A DNA stretch of 64,000 nucleotides from Noviherbaspirillum humi (GCF_900188095.1 NZ_FZOT01000001.1:558001-622000); one strand, 5' to 3'; positions 16,584 to 25,008 are shown, counted from the first letter of the stretch. The notes: generated by a model from the letters alone, not told the origin. A program made the numbers and translations.

Positions 16584-16970
16584 TCAGGAGATGCAGGCGG
16601 CGTTGATGGCGCCGACGGCAAGGGAAGTGACGCCCAGCATGGCGCCGAAGGCCACGTTGTTCGACTCGATATGGTCCTTGGACATGGACAGCATGCGGGC
16701 GGCCACGATATACGTCATCAACTGCACCAGCAGCGCCGCGATGGACCAGGCGATGAAGCCTGGTATTGCCGAGGTGTGGAGGATGCAGGAGGCAATGGTG
16801 AGGGAAAAGCCGAGCAACGCGCCGCCGAAGGAAAGCGCGGCGGCCACATTGCCTTCGCGAATGAGCTGGATCTCATCGAAGGGCGTCACGCGCGTGTACA
16901 CCGCAAAGAACAGCACGAGCAGCAGGCCGGAAAGCAGCAGATAGACGATGTAGTTTGCGAATCCAGCCAA
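16584..16970 (-). CDS. DUF350 (YjfL-family) integral membrane protein
   Basis: A 128-aa protein with four hydrophobic segments at about 8-27, 44-64, 70-90 and 102-125. The family signature of an N-terminal helix pair with FDEIQLIREGN between helices and the repeated small-residue faces (ALSFGGALLGFSL; NVAFGAMLGVTSL) is clear and suggests an internal two-helix duplication. The function of DUF350 is unknown. First gene of the leftward operon, 37 bp downstream of a good promoter. Its association with SPFH, DUF4178, SpeD and SpeE-like genes is recurrent in bacteria, to my knowledge. Confidence 0.85.
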   Translation of the reverse strand: MAGFANYIVYLLLSGLLLVLFFAVYTRVTPFDEIQLIREGNVAAALSFGGALLGFSLTIASCILHTSAIPGFIAWSIAALLVQLMTYIVAARMLSMSKDHIESNNVAFGAMLGVTSLAVGAINAACIS

Positions 16971-17006
16971 GGCTCACCCCCTTGATGAGGCAGGAAACTA
17001 GATGGC

Positions 17007-17035
17007 AATATACAAATGGCAAGGGTCTTTGTCCA
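17007..17035 (-). promoter_or_regulatory. Promoter for the DUF350-SPFH-DUF4178-miniprotein-speD operon
   Basis: Read on the minus strand, TGGACA (17035-17030) is followed after exactly 17 bp by TATATT (17012-17007). Both boxes match sigma-70 consensus at 5 of 6. Transcription would start near 17000, about 30 bp before the DUF350 start. No equally good promoter is seen for the divergent gene at 17168. Confidence 0.65.
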
Positions 17036-17167
17036 CCCAACTCATGCGCCATGTGGTTTTCGACGGCGCGGTATGTTGCATGTCGCCAGTTCCGGGGCAG
17101 GGGCGGTTGGCACGAAGCTTGGTACCGGCGGCATGCCGGCAATAACAGCTTGTGAGGGCGCAACTGC

Positions 17168-18688
17168 ATGGCCAGGCATATTCTCATCTTCTCCGTCTTC
17201 GTCGTTGCCTCCTGCGGCCTTGCCTATGAGCTGATCGCCGGCGCCCTCTCCAGTTATCTCCTGGGCGACTCCATCTTCCAGTTTTCCACCATCATCGGCT
17301 GCTACCTGTTTGCCATGGGCATGGGAGCGCACTTTTCGAGGCATGTGCGGGACCAGGATGTGCTGTCGCGCTTCGTCGATCTGGAATTGGCCATCGGACT
17401 GATCGGCGGCTTGTCGGCGGCGCTGCTGTTTCTGACCTTCGCCTGGAACGGCGCGCCTTTCCGCATCATGCTGTATCTGCTGGTGTTCTCCATCGGCGCT
17501 CTGGTCGGGATGGAAGTGCCGCTGGTGATGCGGGCCCTGAATGCGCGGCAGACGGCTTTCAGCGAGCTGGTCAGCCGGGTGCTCACTTTCGATTATCTCG
17601 GCGCCCTGGCGGTCTCGCTGCTCTTTCCGCTGGTGCTGGCGCCGCGGCTGGGCCTGGTGCGTACCGCCTTTCTGTTCGGCATGCTGAATGTCGGCGTGGC
17701 GCTCTGGACCATGCGGGTGTTTCGCGCCGAGCTGTCCGGCGTCGTCGGCCGCATGCTGAGGGCAGGGGCGACGGGTTTCGTCCTGCTGCTGGGTTTCGTG
17801 CTTTCGGACCGCATGGTGCACTGGGGCGAACGCGGCATGTTCGGCGACGAGATCGTGTACGCCACGTCCACGCCCTACCAGCGCCTGGTCCTCACGCGCT
17901 GGAAGGACGATCTGCGGCTCTACATCAACGGCAACCTGCAGTTCTCCTCCCGCGACGAATACCGCTATCACGAAGCGCTGGTGCATCCGGCGCTGGAGCG
18001 ATTGCCCTGGGCGCGCTCGGCGCTGATCCTGGGCGGCGGCGACGGCCTGGCGCTGCGCGAGGCGCTCAAATACCCGAACATCAAGTCGGCGACGCTGGTG
18101 GACCTGGATCCGGCCATGACCGACGCCTTCCGCAACCGCGAGGAACTGGCCGCGCTGAATCAGGGTTCATTGCGCGATCCGCGCGTGACGGTGGTGAATG
18201 CCGATGCGGCGCAATGGCTGCAGCAAAACGACACGGTGTTCGATGCCGTCATCGTCGACTTTCCCGATCCATCCAGTTTCGCGCTCGGCAAGCTGTACTC
18301 GGTGCCTTTCTATCGCCTGCTGCTCAGGCATGTCGCGGCGAACGGGCTGGTGGTGGTGCAATCCACCTCGCCATTCTTCGCGCCGCATGCCTACTGGACC
18401 GTCGATGCCACCCTGCGCGAAGCCGGCCTGCGCACCACGCCCTACCATGCTTATGTGCCTTCCTTCGGCGAGTGGGGATTCATCATCGGCGCGCCGGAGA
18501 CCGGCCGCGACGCCTACACGCCGCCATCCGGCTACCGCCTGCCGCTGCGCTTCCTGAACGCGGACACCACGCGCGAGATGTTCACCTTCCCGCCCGACAT
18601 GAAGCGGATCGAAATGCCGCCGAACCGGCTCAACACGCAATCGCTGGTCCATGAGTTCGAGCAGGATTGGCGCAGGTTCATCCGGTGA
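17168..18688 (+). CDS. Membrane-embedded aminopropyltransferase-like (SpeE-type) protein
   Basis: A 506-aa fusion of about six N-terminal transmembrane helices (residues 1-215) with a C-terminal spermidine-synthase fold. Visible are the polyamine-binding segment SSRDEYRYHEALVHP (260-274), the AdoMet-type loop GGGDG (289-293), VDLDP (311-315), NADA (344-347) and VDFPDPSS (363-370). The Asp of the last motif matches the catalytic Asp of SpeE, but the usual D-S/T-T-D-P form is altered. It diverges from the SpeD operon, whose product would supply decarboxylated AdoMet. The substrate is unknown; transport-coupled or membrane-side aminopropylation is inference. The stop overlaps the next start. Confidence 0.85.
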   Translation: MARHILIFSVFVVASCGLAYELIAGALSSYLLGDSIFQFSTIIGCYLFAMGMGAHFSRHVRDQDVLSRFVDLELAIGLIGGLSAALLFLTFAWNGAPFRIMLYLLVFSIGALVGMEVPLVMRALNARQTAFSELVSRVLTFDYLGALAVSLLFPLVLAPRLGLVRTAFLFGMLNVGVALWTMRVFRAELSGVVGRMLRAGATGFVLLLGFVLSDRMVHWGERGMFGDEIVYATSTPYQRLVLTRWKDDLRLYINGNLQFSSRDEYRYHEALVHPALERLPWARSALILGGGDGLALREALKYPNIKSATLVDLDPAMTDAFRNREELAALNQGSLRDPRVTVVNADAAQWLQQNDTVFDAVIVDFPDPSSFALGKLYSVPFYRLLLRHVAANGLVVVQSTSPFFAPHAYWTVDATLREAGLRTTPYHAYVPSFGEWGFIIGAPETGRDAYTPPSGYRLPLRFLNADTTREMFTFPPDMKRIEMPPNRLNTQSLVHEFEQDWRRFIR

Positions 18689-20292
18689 TCAACCGTCGCG
18701 TCTTCATGCTCGGCATGGGCGCCGCCGCGGCCGCCAGCGCCGGCGGCTATTGGCGGCTGCGGGAGGCGCCGACCGTGGTGCATGCGCCGGGCAAGTCGGA
18801 AGGCCATGCATTGCGCGATCGACGCCGCCTGCCGCCAGCCTCGGAGGTCATCGAAACCGATGTGGTCATCCTCGGTTCCGGCATCGCTGCATTGACGGCG
18901 GCATGGAAGCTGAACCGGGAAGGCTGGCGCAACTTCCTGATGATCGACGGGCCGCAGCCTTACGGCAATGCCGCCGCCCTGGATGCGCATGCAGTGCCTT
19001 GTCCGACCGGCGCGCATTATCTGCCCCTGCCGGGACCGGAATTGATCCATGTGCGGGAAATCCTGCGCGACCTCGGCGTGCTGCTGCACGGGATGGCCAA
19101 CGAGCAGCCGGTCTACGACGAACGCTACCTTCTCCATGCGCCCGAGGAGCGCCTGCTGTTCAATGGACGCTGGCAGGAAGGCATCCTGCCGAAGGAAGGC
19201 GTGCCGCAAGCCGAACTGGAAGAGCATGCGCGCTTTTTCCGGCTGGTCGAGCAGGGGAAGGCGGCGAAGGGAATGGATGGCAGGCCGGCCTTCGCCTTCC
19301 CGATGGCGAATTCATCGATGGATGCTTCCTGGCGCGCGCTCGACCGGTTGAGCATGAAGGCATGGCTCGACGAGCGCGGCTTCCGTTCGCCGACCCTGCA
19401 CTGGTATGTGGACTACTGCTGCCGCGACGATTACGGGGCGGCCTACGGACAGGTATCCGCCTGGGCCGGCATGCATTATTTCTGCAGCCGGCATGGCCGC
19501 GCGCAAAATGCCGCCGACGGGGCATGGCTGACCTGGCCCGAGGGTCTGCATTTCCTTGCTGCCGGGCTCGATCGCGCTGCCGGAGCGCGCCGGCGGCCCG
19601 GCATGGCCTGGGAACTGTCCGAGCGCGGCCGCGGCGTCGAGGTGCTGTGCGCGGAATTGGCCGATGGCCGGCCGAAAAGCTTTCTGATCAAGGCAAGGAG
19701 GGCGATTTGCGCCATGCCCCTGCATGTCGCCGCCGGCATCATGCCAGGCCTGCAAAGCTACGGCTTCGATGCGGCGCTGCATCTGCCGAGCCATGCGCCA
19801 TGGATGGTGGCGAATTTTTTGATGAACCAGTTTCCCGAGGAGTTGCCGGCCGCGCCGCTATCCTGGGACAACGTCGTGTTCGGCGGCCGCGGCCTGGGAT
19901 ATGTGGTGTCCACCCATCAAGACATTCGGGTGTCGCCGCCGGCGAAATTCGTCTTCAGCGCCTATCACGCTTTCGGCGGTCAGCCCCCCGGACAGGTCAG
20001 GCGCTGGATGGAAAGCGCTGCGGCTGCCGAATTGCTGGACGTGGCCGGAGCCGATCTGCGCGCCGCCTATGGTTCGCGGCTCGCCGGGTGCGTGGAAAGG
20101 GTGGATATCACCTTGCGCGGCCATGCCATGGCTTGTCCAGGCGTCGGCTTTTTGGGCAATGCCGGCTTGCGGGCGTTGCGCGCTGCGGACGGCCCGGTGC
20201 TTTTCGCCCATGCCGACCTCAGCGGCTTTTCCGTCTTCGAGGAGGCATCCTGGTGGGGGTACCAGGCTGCCGTGCGCCTGCTTGCCGCATAG
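18685..20292 (+). CDS. Tat-type FAD-dependent amine-oxidase-like protein
   Basis: A 535-aa flavoprotein. Starting at GTG 18685 (GTGA overlap with the previous stop), the N-terminus is a short twin-arginine signal: INRRVFMLGMGAAAAAS. The FAD dinucleotide loop follows (VVILGSGIAALTAAWKL, about 61-77), and the C-terminus has the amine-oxidase-like GFSVFEEASWWGYQAAVRLL. An upstream TTG at 18667 would add six residues and is less likely. Tat export of a folded FAD protein and coupling to the aminopropyltransferase suggest periplasmic oxidation of an amine or polyamine product; the substrate is not shown. Confidence 0.78.
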   Translation: MINRRVFMLGMGAAAAASAGGYWRLREAPTVVHAPGKSEGHALRDRRRLPPASEVIETDVVILGSGIAALTAAWKLNREGWRNFLMIDGPQPYGNAAALDAHAVPCPTGAHYLPLPGPELIHVREILRDLGVLLHGMANEQPVYDERYLLHAPEERLLFNGRWQEGILPKEGVPQAELEEHARFFRLVEQGKAAKGMDGRPAFAFPMANSSMDASWRALDRLSMKAWLDERGFRSPTLHWYVDYCCRDDYGAAYGQVSAWAGMHYFCSRHGRAQNAADGAWLTWPEGLHFLAAGLDRAAGARRRPGMAWELSERGRGVEVLCAELADGRPKSFLIKARRAICAMPLHVAAGIMPGLQSYGFDAALHLPSHAPWMVANFLMNQFPEELPAAPLSWDNVVFGGRGLGYVVSTHQDIRVSPPAKFVFSAYHAFGGQPPGQVRRWMESAAAAELLDVAGADLRAAYGSRLAGCVERVDITLRGHAMACPGVGFLGNAGLRALRAADGPVLFAHADLSGFSVFEEASWWGYQAAVRLLAA

Positions 20293-20395
20293 AAGAAATT
20301 GCCGGCCGGCACGGCCGTCCGGCTGGCCGGCGCGCAAGCGGGTTTGCTTGCGGCGGCTCAAGCGCTCCGATTCCCCACGCAGTAAAGTGAAGTCC

Positions 20396-20545
20396 CTCGA
20401 GCCTGCTGGCCGTGGGAAGGAACAGGCGCAGCGATGGATAGCCGTTCCGAAATAGCGGCCTTACGGCGGCCGCCACTTCGGCCGGTAATTCGGAACAGCC
20501 CTCGGCTGCGGGCATTCCTTCCCACGACCAGCCGGCTTGAACCCG
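20396..20545. repeat. Long imperfect inverted repeat (about 62-bp arms)
   Basis: Left arm 20396-20460 and right arm about 20480-20545 pair over most of their length. Matching blocks are GGCCGTGGGAAGGAA with TTCCTTCCCACGACC, and GCCGTTCCGAA with TTCGGAACAGC. The centre is a GC-rich 20-bp segment. It fills much of the 327-bp gap between the FAD gene and the DUF4148 gene. It could be an intergenic mobile repeat or a structured RNA; no coding potential is seen. Confidence 0.72.
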
Positions 20546-20558
20546 GACACCGCAAACG

Positions 20559-20585
20559 AAAACGCCACCCTCGGGTGGCGTTTTT
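20559..20585. terminator. Intrinsic terminator, probably bidirectional
   Basis: AACGCCACCC (20561-20570) pairs with GGGTGGCGTT (20573-20582), with A-rich 5' and T-rich 3' flanks. It serves the convergent FAD-gene and DUF4148 transcripts. Confidence 0.85.
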
Positions 20586-20619
20586 CATTTCAGCTGCCTC
20601 AGCCTTTCGGCTGGCCCGA

Positions 20620-20997
20620 TCAGGCCGGGTACAGGCGGGCTTTTTCCTGGTCTTCGCTGGCATTGCCGCGGGCGGCACGGGTGGCCTTGCCTGCCTTGGC
20701 GGGAGCAGTCACGGCATGGGTAGCTTCGCCGCTGTTGGCGGACAGTTCCGCGGGGTTGCTGGCATAGGCCTCGTTCAGCTCGGCGCGCACTTCGGCGCGG
20801 GTCTTGCCGAAGGGGACGTTCGACGCCGCGGCGGGGAATTCACCACTCAGGGCACCGATCGCTGCCGGGTTCTGGGCGTAGGTCTGGGCCAGTTCGGCGC
20901 GCACTTCGTCACGGGTCTTGGCTTGGCCGGCATCTGCGGCAACGGCGGAACCAGCAAGGGCAAACAGGGCAACGGTGGCAAGGGCACGGAGTTTCAT
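20620..20997 (-). CDS. Small secreted DUF4148 protein
   Basis: A 125-aa protein with a Sec signal peptide (MKLRALATVALFALAGSAVA, cleavage after AVA). The mature part contains two copies of the family motif, TRDEVRAELAQTYAQNP and TRAEVRAELNEAYASNP, about 40 residues apart, and a basic tail. DUF4148 proteins are abundant in Burkholderiales, periplasmic, and of unknown function. A good site (AAGGAAG) precedes the ATG. A weak promoter candidate lies upstream on the minus strand, with TACACT at 21083-21078. Confidence 0.85.
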   Translation of the reverse strand: MKLRALATVALFALAGSAVAADAGQAKTRDEVRAELAQTYAQNPAAIGALSGEFPAAASNVPFGKTRAEVRAELNEAYASNPAELSANSGEATHAVTAPAKAGKATRAARGNASEDQEKARLYPA

Positions 20998-21443
20998 GTT
21001 GTTCTTCCTTTACTCAACGGTTTTAGGGATGCCGGGATGTCGGCTTCGCGGGCGGTTGCGCCTCATCGATGAAGCACAGTGTAGTGTTTCTCCCGCCGGT
21101 GAAAAACCGCGTCTTTGGAAATGCATTATTCCTAAAAGTGGAAATATATGCGTTTTTGGCAAGGCTGACCGGCAGCGATGCCTGTTGGGCATGTCGTTCT
21201 CGAGGGGCGCTTGCCCGGGCACTGAACGCTTTCGCGCAAATCCAACGGCCCTTACCTGACCGAAGTCATGCCTCGTGATTTATCGAAGGAAACAAAACAC
21301 ATGTGTATATCTCAGAGGAAACCTTCAGAATGTTTCCTAAGTGCTTAATAATTCACGGAAATCATGTTTTGTGTTGCACTAACGAAATCTCCTAAGTCAT
21401 TGACTTCATTGGAAAAAATAGCATTTTTCCCATGGGATATTAC
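20998..21443. other. AT-rich intergenic region between the DUF4148 gene and the mra promoter
   Basis: No convincing gene in 446 bp. From about 21100 the sequence becomes markedly richer in A and T than its surroundings. A weak hairpin GGAAAAA/TTTTTCC lies at 21411-21430, and a TTGACT at 21400-21405 has no good -10 partner. The DUF4148 upstream region occupies the left end. Confidence 0.6.
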
Positions 21444-21472
21444 TTGACCGCAAAAGGTGCATCCTCTAAAGT
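21444..21472 (+). promoter_or_regulatory. Promoter of the dcw cluster (Pmra)
   Basis: TTGACC (21444-21449), a 17-bp spacer, then TAAAGT (21467-21472). The -10 box overlaps the first MraZ box, so MraZ binding would block RNA polymerase. Confidence 0.7.
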
Positions 21473-21505
21473 GGGTGGCGGTGTGAAAAAGTGTGGTTTT
21501 GTGGG
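21471..21505 (+). promoter_or_regulatory. MraZ operator: four direct repeats spaced 10 bp apart
   Basis: GTGGG (21471-21475), GTGTG (21481-21485), GTGTG (21491-21495) and GTGGG (21501-21505) are each separated by exactly 5 bp, one helical turn apart. This is the known architecture of MraZ binding regions (TGGGN-type repeats with 5-bp spacers; three in E. coli). It lies 66 bp before the mraZ start. Confidence 0.85.
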
Positions 21506-21570
21506 AAAAATTACCACGCAAAGCCGCAAGCAAACCAACCATAACCTACGTCAGGGCAGGGTTCTCCAAA

Positions 21571-21999
21571 GTGTTCCAGGGCGCGTCAGCACTGAATCTC
21601 GATGCCAAAGGGCGGATGACCATCCCGTCCAAGCATCGTGACGCCCTGACCGTCCAATGTGAAGGCCGCATCACCTTGACCAAGCATCCGCATGGCTGCC
21701 TGCTGTTCTTCCCGCGCCCGGTATGGGAAGTGCATCGCGAGCAGATCGCCGCGTGGCCGATGTCGGCACGCGCCTGGCAGCGGATTTTCCTGGGCAATGC
21801 CTGCGATGTCGAAATGGATTCCGCCGGCCGCATCCTGATCGCTCCCGAACTGCGCAGCGCAGTCGGTCTGAAGCGCGATGTGATGCTGCTCGGCATGGGG
21901 AGCCATTTCGAGATCTGGGATGCGGACAAGCTGGCCGAGAACGAAGCTGCAGCCGTGGCCAACGGCATGCCCGACGTACTGAACGATTTTTCCTTCTGA
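21571..21999 (+). CDS. mraZ: Transcriptional regulator MraZ
   Basis: Ring-forming DNA-binding protein that represses its own dcw operon. The 142-aa protein starts with [23 protein letters not shown] is the classic MraZ N-terminus, so this start is preferred over the in-frame ATG at 21493, which lies among the MraZ boxes. Two SpoVT/AbrB-like halves are visible, the second with [22 protein letters not shown]. It precedes rsmH by 8 bp and its own operator lies upstream, so autoregulation is well supported. Confidence 0.93.
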   Translation: MFQGASALNLDAKGRMTIPSKHRDALTVQCEGRITLTKHPHGCLLFFPRPVWEVHREQIAAWPMSARAWQRIFLGNACDVEMDSAGRILIAPELRSAVGLKRDVMLLGMGSHFEIWDADKLAENEAAAVANGMPDVLNDFSF

Positions 22000-22007
22000 C
22001 GCACGAG

Positions 22008-22982
22008 ATGAGCAACCAGGAAGCGGTGCCCGCAGGTCAGCACCGGACAGTGCTGTTGGAAGAGGCGGTGGATGCGCTGGCGATCGAAGGCGCGCGCGCC
22101 GACGGCGTCTACGTCGACGGCACTTTCGGCCGGGGCGGCCACAGCCGCCTGCTCCTGCAGCGGCTCGGGCCGCGCGGACGGCTGATCGCCTTCGACAAGG
22201 ACCCGCAGGCGATCGCCACCGCCCAGGAAGTGAAGGATGCGCGTTTCGAGATCGTGCACGACAGCTTCGCCACCATGGCGCAGGCCTTGTCGGCGCGGGG
22301 CGTGACGCAGGTGGACGGCGTGCTGCTCGACCTCGGCATTTCATCGCCGCAGGTGGACGACCCGGCGCGGGGCTTCAGCTTCCGCCATGACGGTCCGCTC
22401 GACATGCGCATGGACACCACGCGCGGCCTGTCGGCGGCGGAGTGGCTGGCAACGGAAACTGTTGAAAACATCGGAAAGGTGATCAGGGACTATGGGGAAG
22501 AACGGTTTGCTTTTCAGATTGCAAAGGCGATTGCAGCTCGCAGGGCAGTCGAGCCAATTTCAACCACACGACAGCTTGCCGATCTCGTGGCAGGCGCCGT
22601 CAAAACCCGTGAAAAAAACAAGGATCCGGCCACTCGCACCTTTCAGGCTGTCCGTATTCACATCAATCAGGAACTTGAAGCACTCGAGATAGGGCTCGAC
22701 GCCGCCGTGGAGCGCCTGGCCATGCACGGGAGGTTGGCTGTGATCAGCTTTCACTCGCTGGAAGACCGCATCGTCAAGCGTTTCCTGGCTGCCCGCGCCA
22801 CCGTGCAGCAGCCGGACCGCCGCCTGCCCATCCGAGCCGCCGACCTGCCGCAACCCGATCTCAAGCTGATCAGCAAGATGAAACCTTCAGACGCCGAAAT
22901 CGCCGCCAATCCGCGCGCCCGCTCCGCCATCATGCGCGTGGCGGAACGCATCGGCGCGCGCGCCAACGGAGGCGCGCGATGA
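22008..22982 (+). CDS. rsmH: 16S rRNA (cytosine1402-N4)-methyltransferase
   Basis: MraW/RsmH methylates C1402 of 16S rRNA with AdoMet. The 324-aa protein shows [13 protein letters not shown], the AdoMet loop [36 protein letters not shown] and the late [16 protein letters not shown]. The start at 22008 is 8 bp after mraZ. The stop shares ATGA with ftsL, giving translational coupling. Confidence 0.96.
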   Translation: MSNQEAVPAGQHRTVLLEEAVDALAIEGARADGVYVDGTFGRGGHSRLLLQRLGPRGRLIAFDKDPQAIATAQEVKDARFEIVHDSFATMAQALSARGVTQVDGVLLDLGISSPQVDDPARGFSFRHDGPLDMRMDTTRGLSAAEWLATETVENIGKVIRDYGEERFAFQIAKAIAARRAVEPISTTRQLADLVAGAVKTREKNKDPATRTFQAVRIHINQELEALEIGLDAAVERLAMHGRLAVISFHSLEDRIVKRFLAARATVQQPDRRLPIRAADLPQPDLKLISKMKPSDAEIAANPRARSAIMRVAERIGARANGGAR

Positions 22983-23254
22983 GCGGCAAGCTGAGCTTCC
23001 TGCTGACGGCCGGCGTGGTCGGCTGCGCCCTGTCGCTGGTGAATGCCCAATACCAGGCGCGCCAGCTGTTCATCGAGCTGGAGCGCGCCCAGGCTGCCGC
23101 CAAGCAGCTCGACCTGGAATGGGCGCAGCTGCAGCTGGACCAATCCACCCTGGGCAAAAATGCGCGCATCGAGGCCAGCGCCCGGCGCGATCTGACCATG
23201 GTGCCGGTAACGCCCGCCCGCACCCAGTACCTGACCCTGGGAGAGGTCAAATAA
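22979..23254 (+). CDS. ftsL: Cell division protein FtsL
   Basis: Small bitopic divisome protein forming the FtsQLB complex. The 91-aa product has one N-terminal membrane segment ([19 protein letters not shown]) and a periplasmic coiled-coil-like helix ([20 protein letters not shown]). Identification rests on this architecture and on its place between rsmH and ftsI. It overlaps rsmH by 4 bp and ftsI by 1 bp (TAATG). Confidence 0.92.
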   Translation: MSGKLSFLLTAGVVGCALSLVNAQYQARQLFIELERAQAAAKQLDLEWAQLQLDQSTLGKNARIEASARRDLTMVPVTPARTQYLTLGEVK

Positions 23255-25008
23255 TGCGCCCCACCTCCCGCACCGCCGCCGGCCGCGGCGTCCAGTTCAG
23301 CGCCAGCCCGGTGCTGGCCCTCAAGCTGCCGGTATGGCGCTCGCGCCTGGTGCTGTTTGCCCTGTTCAGCGCTTTCGTGGCGCTGATCGGCCGTGCCCTC
23401 TGGCTGCAGGGCTTGTCCAAGGAATTCCTGCAGAAGCAGGGCGCCTCGCGCTATGCCCGCACCCTGGAGCTGCCCGCCACCCGCGGCCGCATCACCGACC
23501 GCAACGGCCAGGTCCTGGCTTCCTCCCTGCCGGTGAAGGCGATCTGGGCCATTCCGGAAGACGTGCTGGAGGCGCCGGCGGAAAAGATCCGGGCGCTCGC
23601 CAAGCTGCTGGAGATGAGCGAAGCCGACCTGCGCAAGAAGCTGGATTCTGACCGCACCTTCGTCTACCTCAAGCGCCAGGTGGAGCAGGAGACGGTCGAT
23701 GCCATCCTCAAGCTCGGCATCGCCGGCATCGAGACCCGCAAGGAGTACAAGCGCTTCTATCCCGAAGGCGAAGCCATGGCGCACATCGTCGGCTTCACCA
23801 ACGTGGAGGACGCCGGCCAGGAAGGCATGGAGCTGGCGTTTCAAAAGGATCTGGCCGGCACCGTCGGCAGCCGCCGCGTCATCAAGGACCGCCTCGGCCG
23901 CATCGTCGAGGACATCGGCTCCATCCGCGAGCCGCGCGACGGCAAGGACCTGACCCTGTCCATCGACAGCAAGCTGCAATACATCGCATTCAGCCATCTG
24001 AAGGAAGCGGTGGAGAAGCACAAGGCCAAGGCGGCCGGCGCGGTGGTGCTGGACGTGAAGACCGGCGAAGTGCTGGCCCTGGTGAACCTGCCGACCTACA
24101 ACCCGAACAACCGCTCCATCCTGACCGGCGCCCAGCTGCGCAACCGGGTGCTGACCGATACCTTCGAGCCCGGCTCGACGCTCAAGCCCTTCACCGTCGC
24201 TTTGGCGATGGAGACCAAGCGGGTCACGCCCAATACGGTGATCCAGACCGCGCCCGGCAAGATGACCATCGGCACCGCCACCATCGGCGACGCCCATCCG
24301 CACGGCGCGCTCACGGTGGCCCAGGTGATCGAGAAATCCTCCAACGTCGGCACTGCCAAGATGGCGCTGCAGATGCAGCCGCAGGAAATGTGGGATCTGT
24401 TCACCACCGTCGGTTTCGGCCAGCAGCCCAAGCTCGGCTTCCCGGGCGCAGTCGCGGGCCGGGTGCGTCCGGCGAAGTCCTGGCGTCCCATCGAGCAGGC
24501 GACCATGAGCTACGGCCACGGCATTTCCGTGTCGCTGATCCAGCTGGCGCATTCCTACATGATCTTCGCCCGCGACGGCGACATCATTCCGCTCTCCTTC
24601 AGGAAGCTGAACGAGCCGCCGGTCGGGCAGCGGGTGATCAGCCCGAAAACCGCGCAGGACATGCGCGCCATGCTCGAAACCGTCACCGGCCCGGGCGGCA
24701 CCGCGCCCAAGGCGCAGATTCCGGGCTACCGCGTCGGCGGCAAGACCGGCACCGCCTACAAGCTGGTCAACGGCCGCTACGCCAGCAAGTACGTCGCTTC
24801 CTTCGTCGGCCTGGCGCCGGTGTCGAACCCGCGCATCATCGTCGCCGTCATGGTCGACGAGCCGACCGGCGCCCACTACGGCGGCGAAGTGGCGGCCCCG
24901 GTGTTCGCCTCGGTCTCCGCCAACGTGCTGCGGGCGATGAACGTGACCCCGGATTCCTCCGTCACCAACATCATCATCCCCAAGGATGCGGTGCAGGAGA
25001 GCCTGTGA
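23254..25008 (+). CDS. ftsI: Septal peptidoglycan transpeptidase FtsI (PBP3)
   Basis: Class B penicillin-binding protein cross-linking septal peptidoglycan. The 584-aa protein has one membrane helix at about 31-52, a pedestal domain and a transpeptidase domain with S308-x-x-K311 (GSTLKPF), S362-S-N364 and a KTG motif (GGKTGTAYK) near residue 500. The start at 23254 is fixed by the 1-bp overlap with ftsL. It works with FtsW, encoded downstream. Confidence 0.97.
   Translation: MRPTSRTAAGRGVQFSASPVLALKLPVWRSRLVLFALFSAFVALIGRALWLQGLSKEFLQKQGASRYARTLELPATRGRITDRNGQVLASSLPVKAIWAIPEDVLEAPAEKIRALAKLLEMSEADLRKKLDSDRTFVYLKRQVEQETVDAILKLGIAGIETRKEYKRFYPEGEAMAHIVGFTNVEDAGQEGMELAFQKDLAGTVGSRRVIKDRLGRIVEDIGSIREPRDGKDLTLSIDSKLQYIAFSHLKEAVEKHKAKAAGAVVLDVKTGEVLALVNLPTYNPNNRSILTGAQLRNRVLTDTFEPGSTLKPFTVALAMETKRVTPNTVIQTAPGKMTIGTATIGDAHPHGALTVAQVIEKSSNVGTAKMALQMQPQEMWDLFTTVGFGQQPKLGFPGAVAGRVRPAKSWRPIEQATMSYGHGISVSLIQLAHSYMIFARDGDIIPLSFRKLNEPPVGQRVISPKTAQDMRAMLETVTGPGGTAPKAQIPGYRVGGKTGTAYKLVNGRYASKYVASFVGLAPVSNPRIIVAVMVDEPTGAHYGGEVAAPVFASVSANVLRAMNVTPDSSVTNIIIPKDAVQESL

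Noticed and set aside
14915-16606. Plus-strand open frame of 563 codons opposite DUF4178 and SPFH genes
   Set aside because: It runs against two genes with clear motifs and overlap-coupled starts; its composition is typical of a GC shadow.
21345-21542. Small minus-strand open frame over the mra promoter
   Set aside because: It crosses the promoter and MraZ boxes and has no ribosome-binding site or family match.
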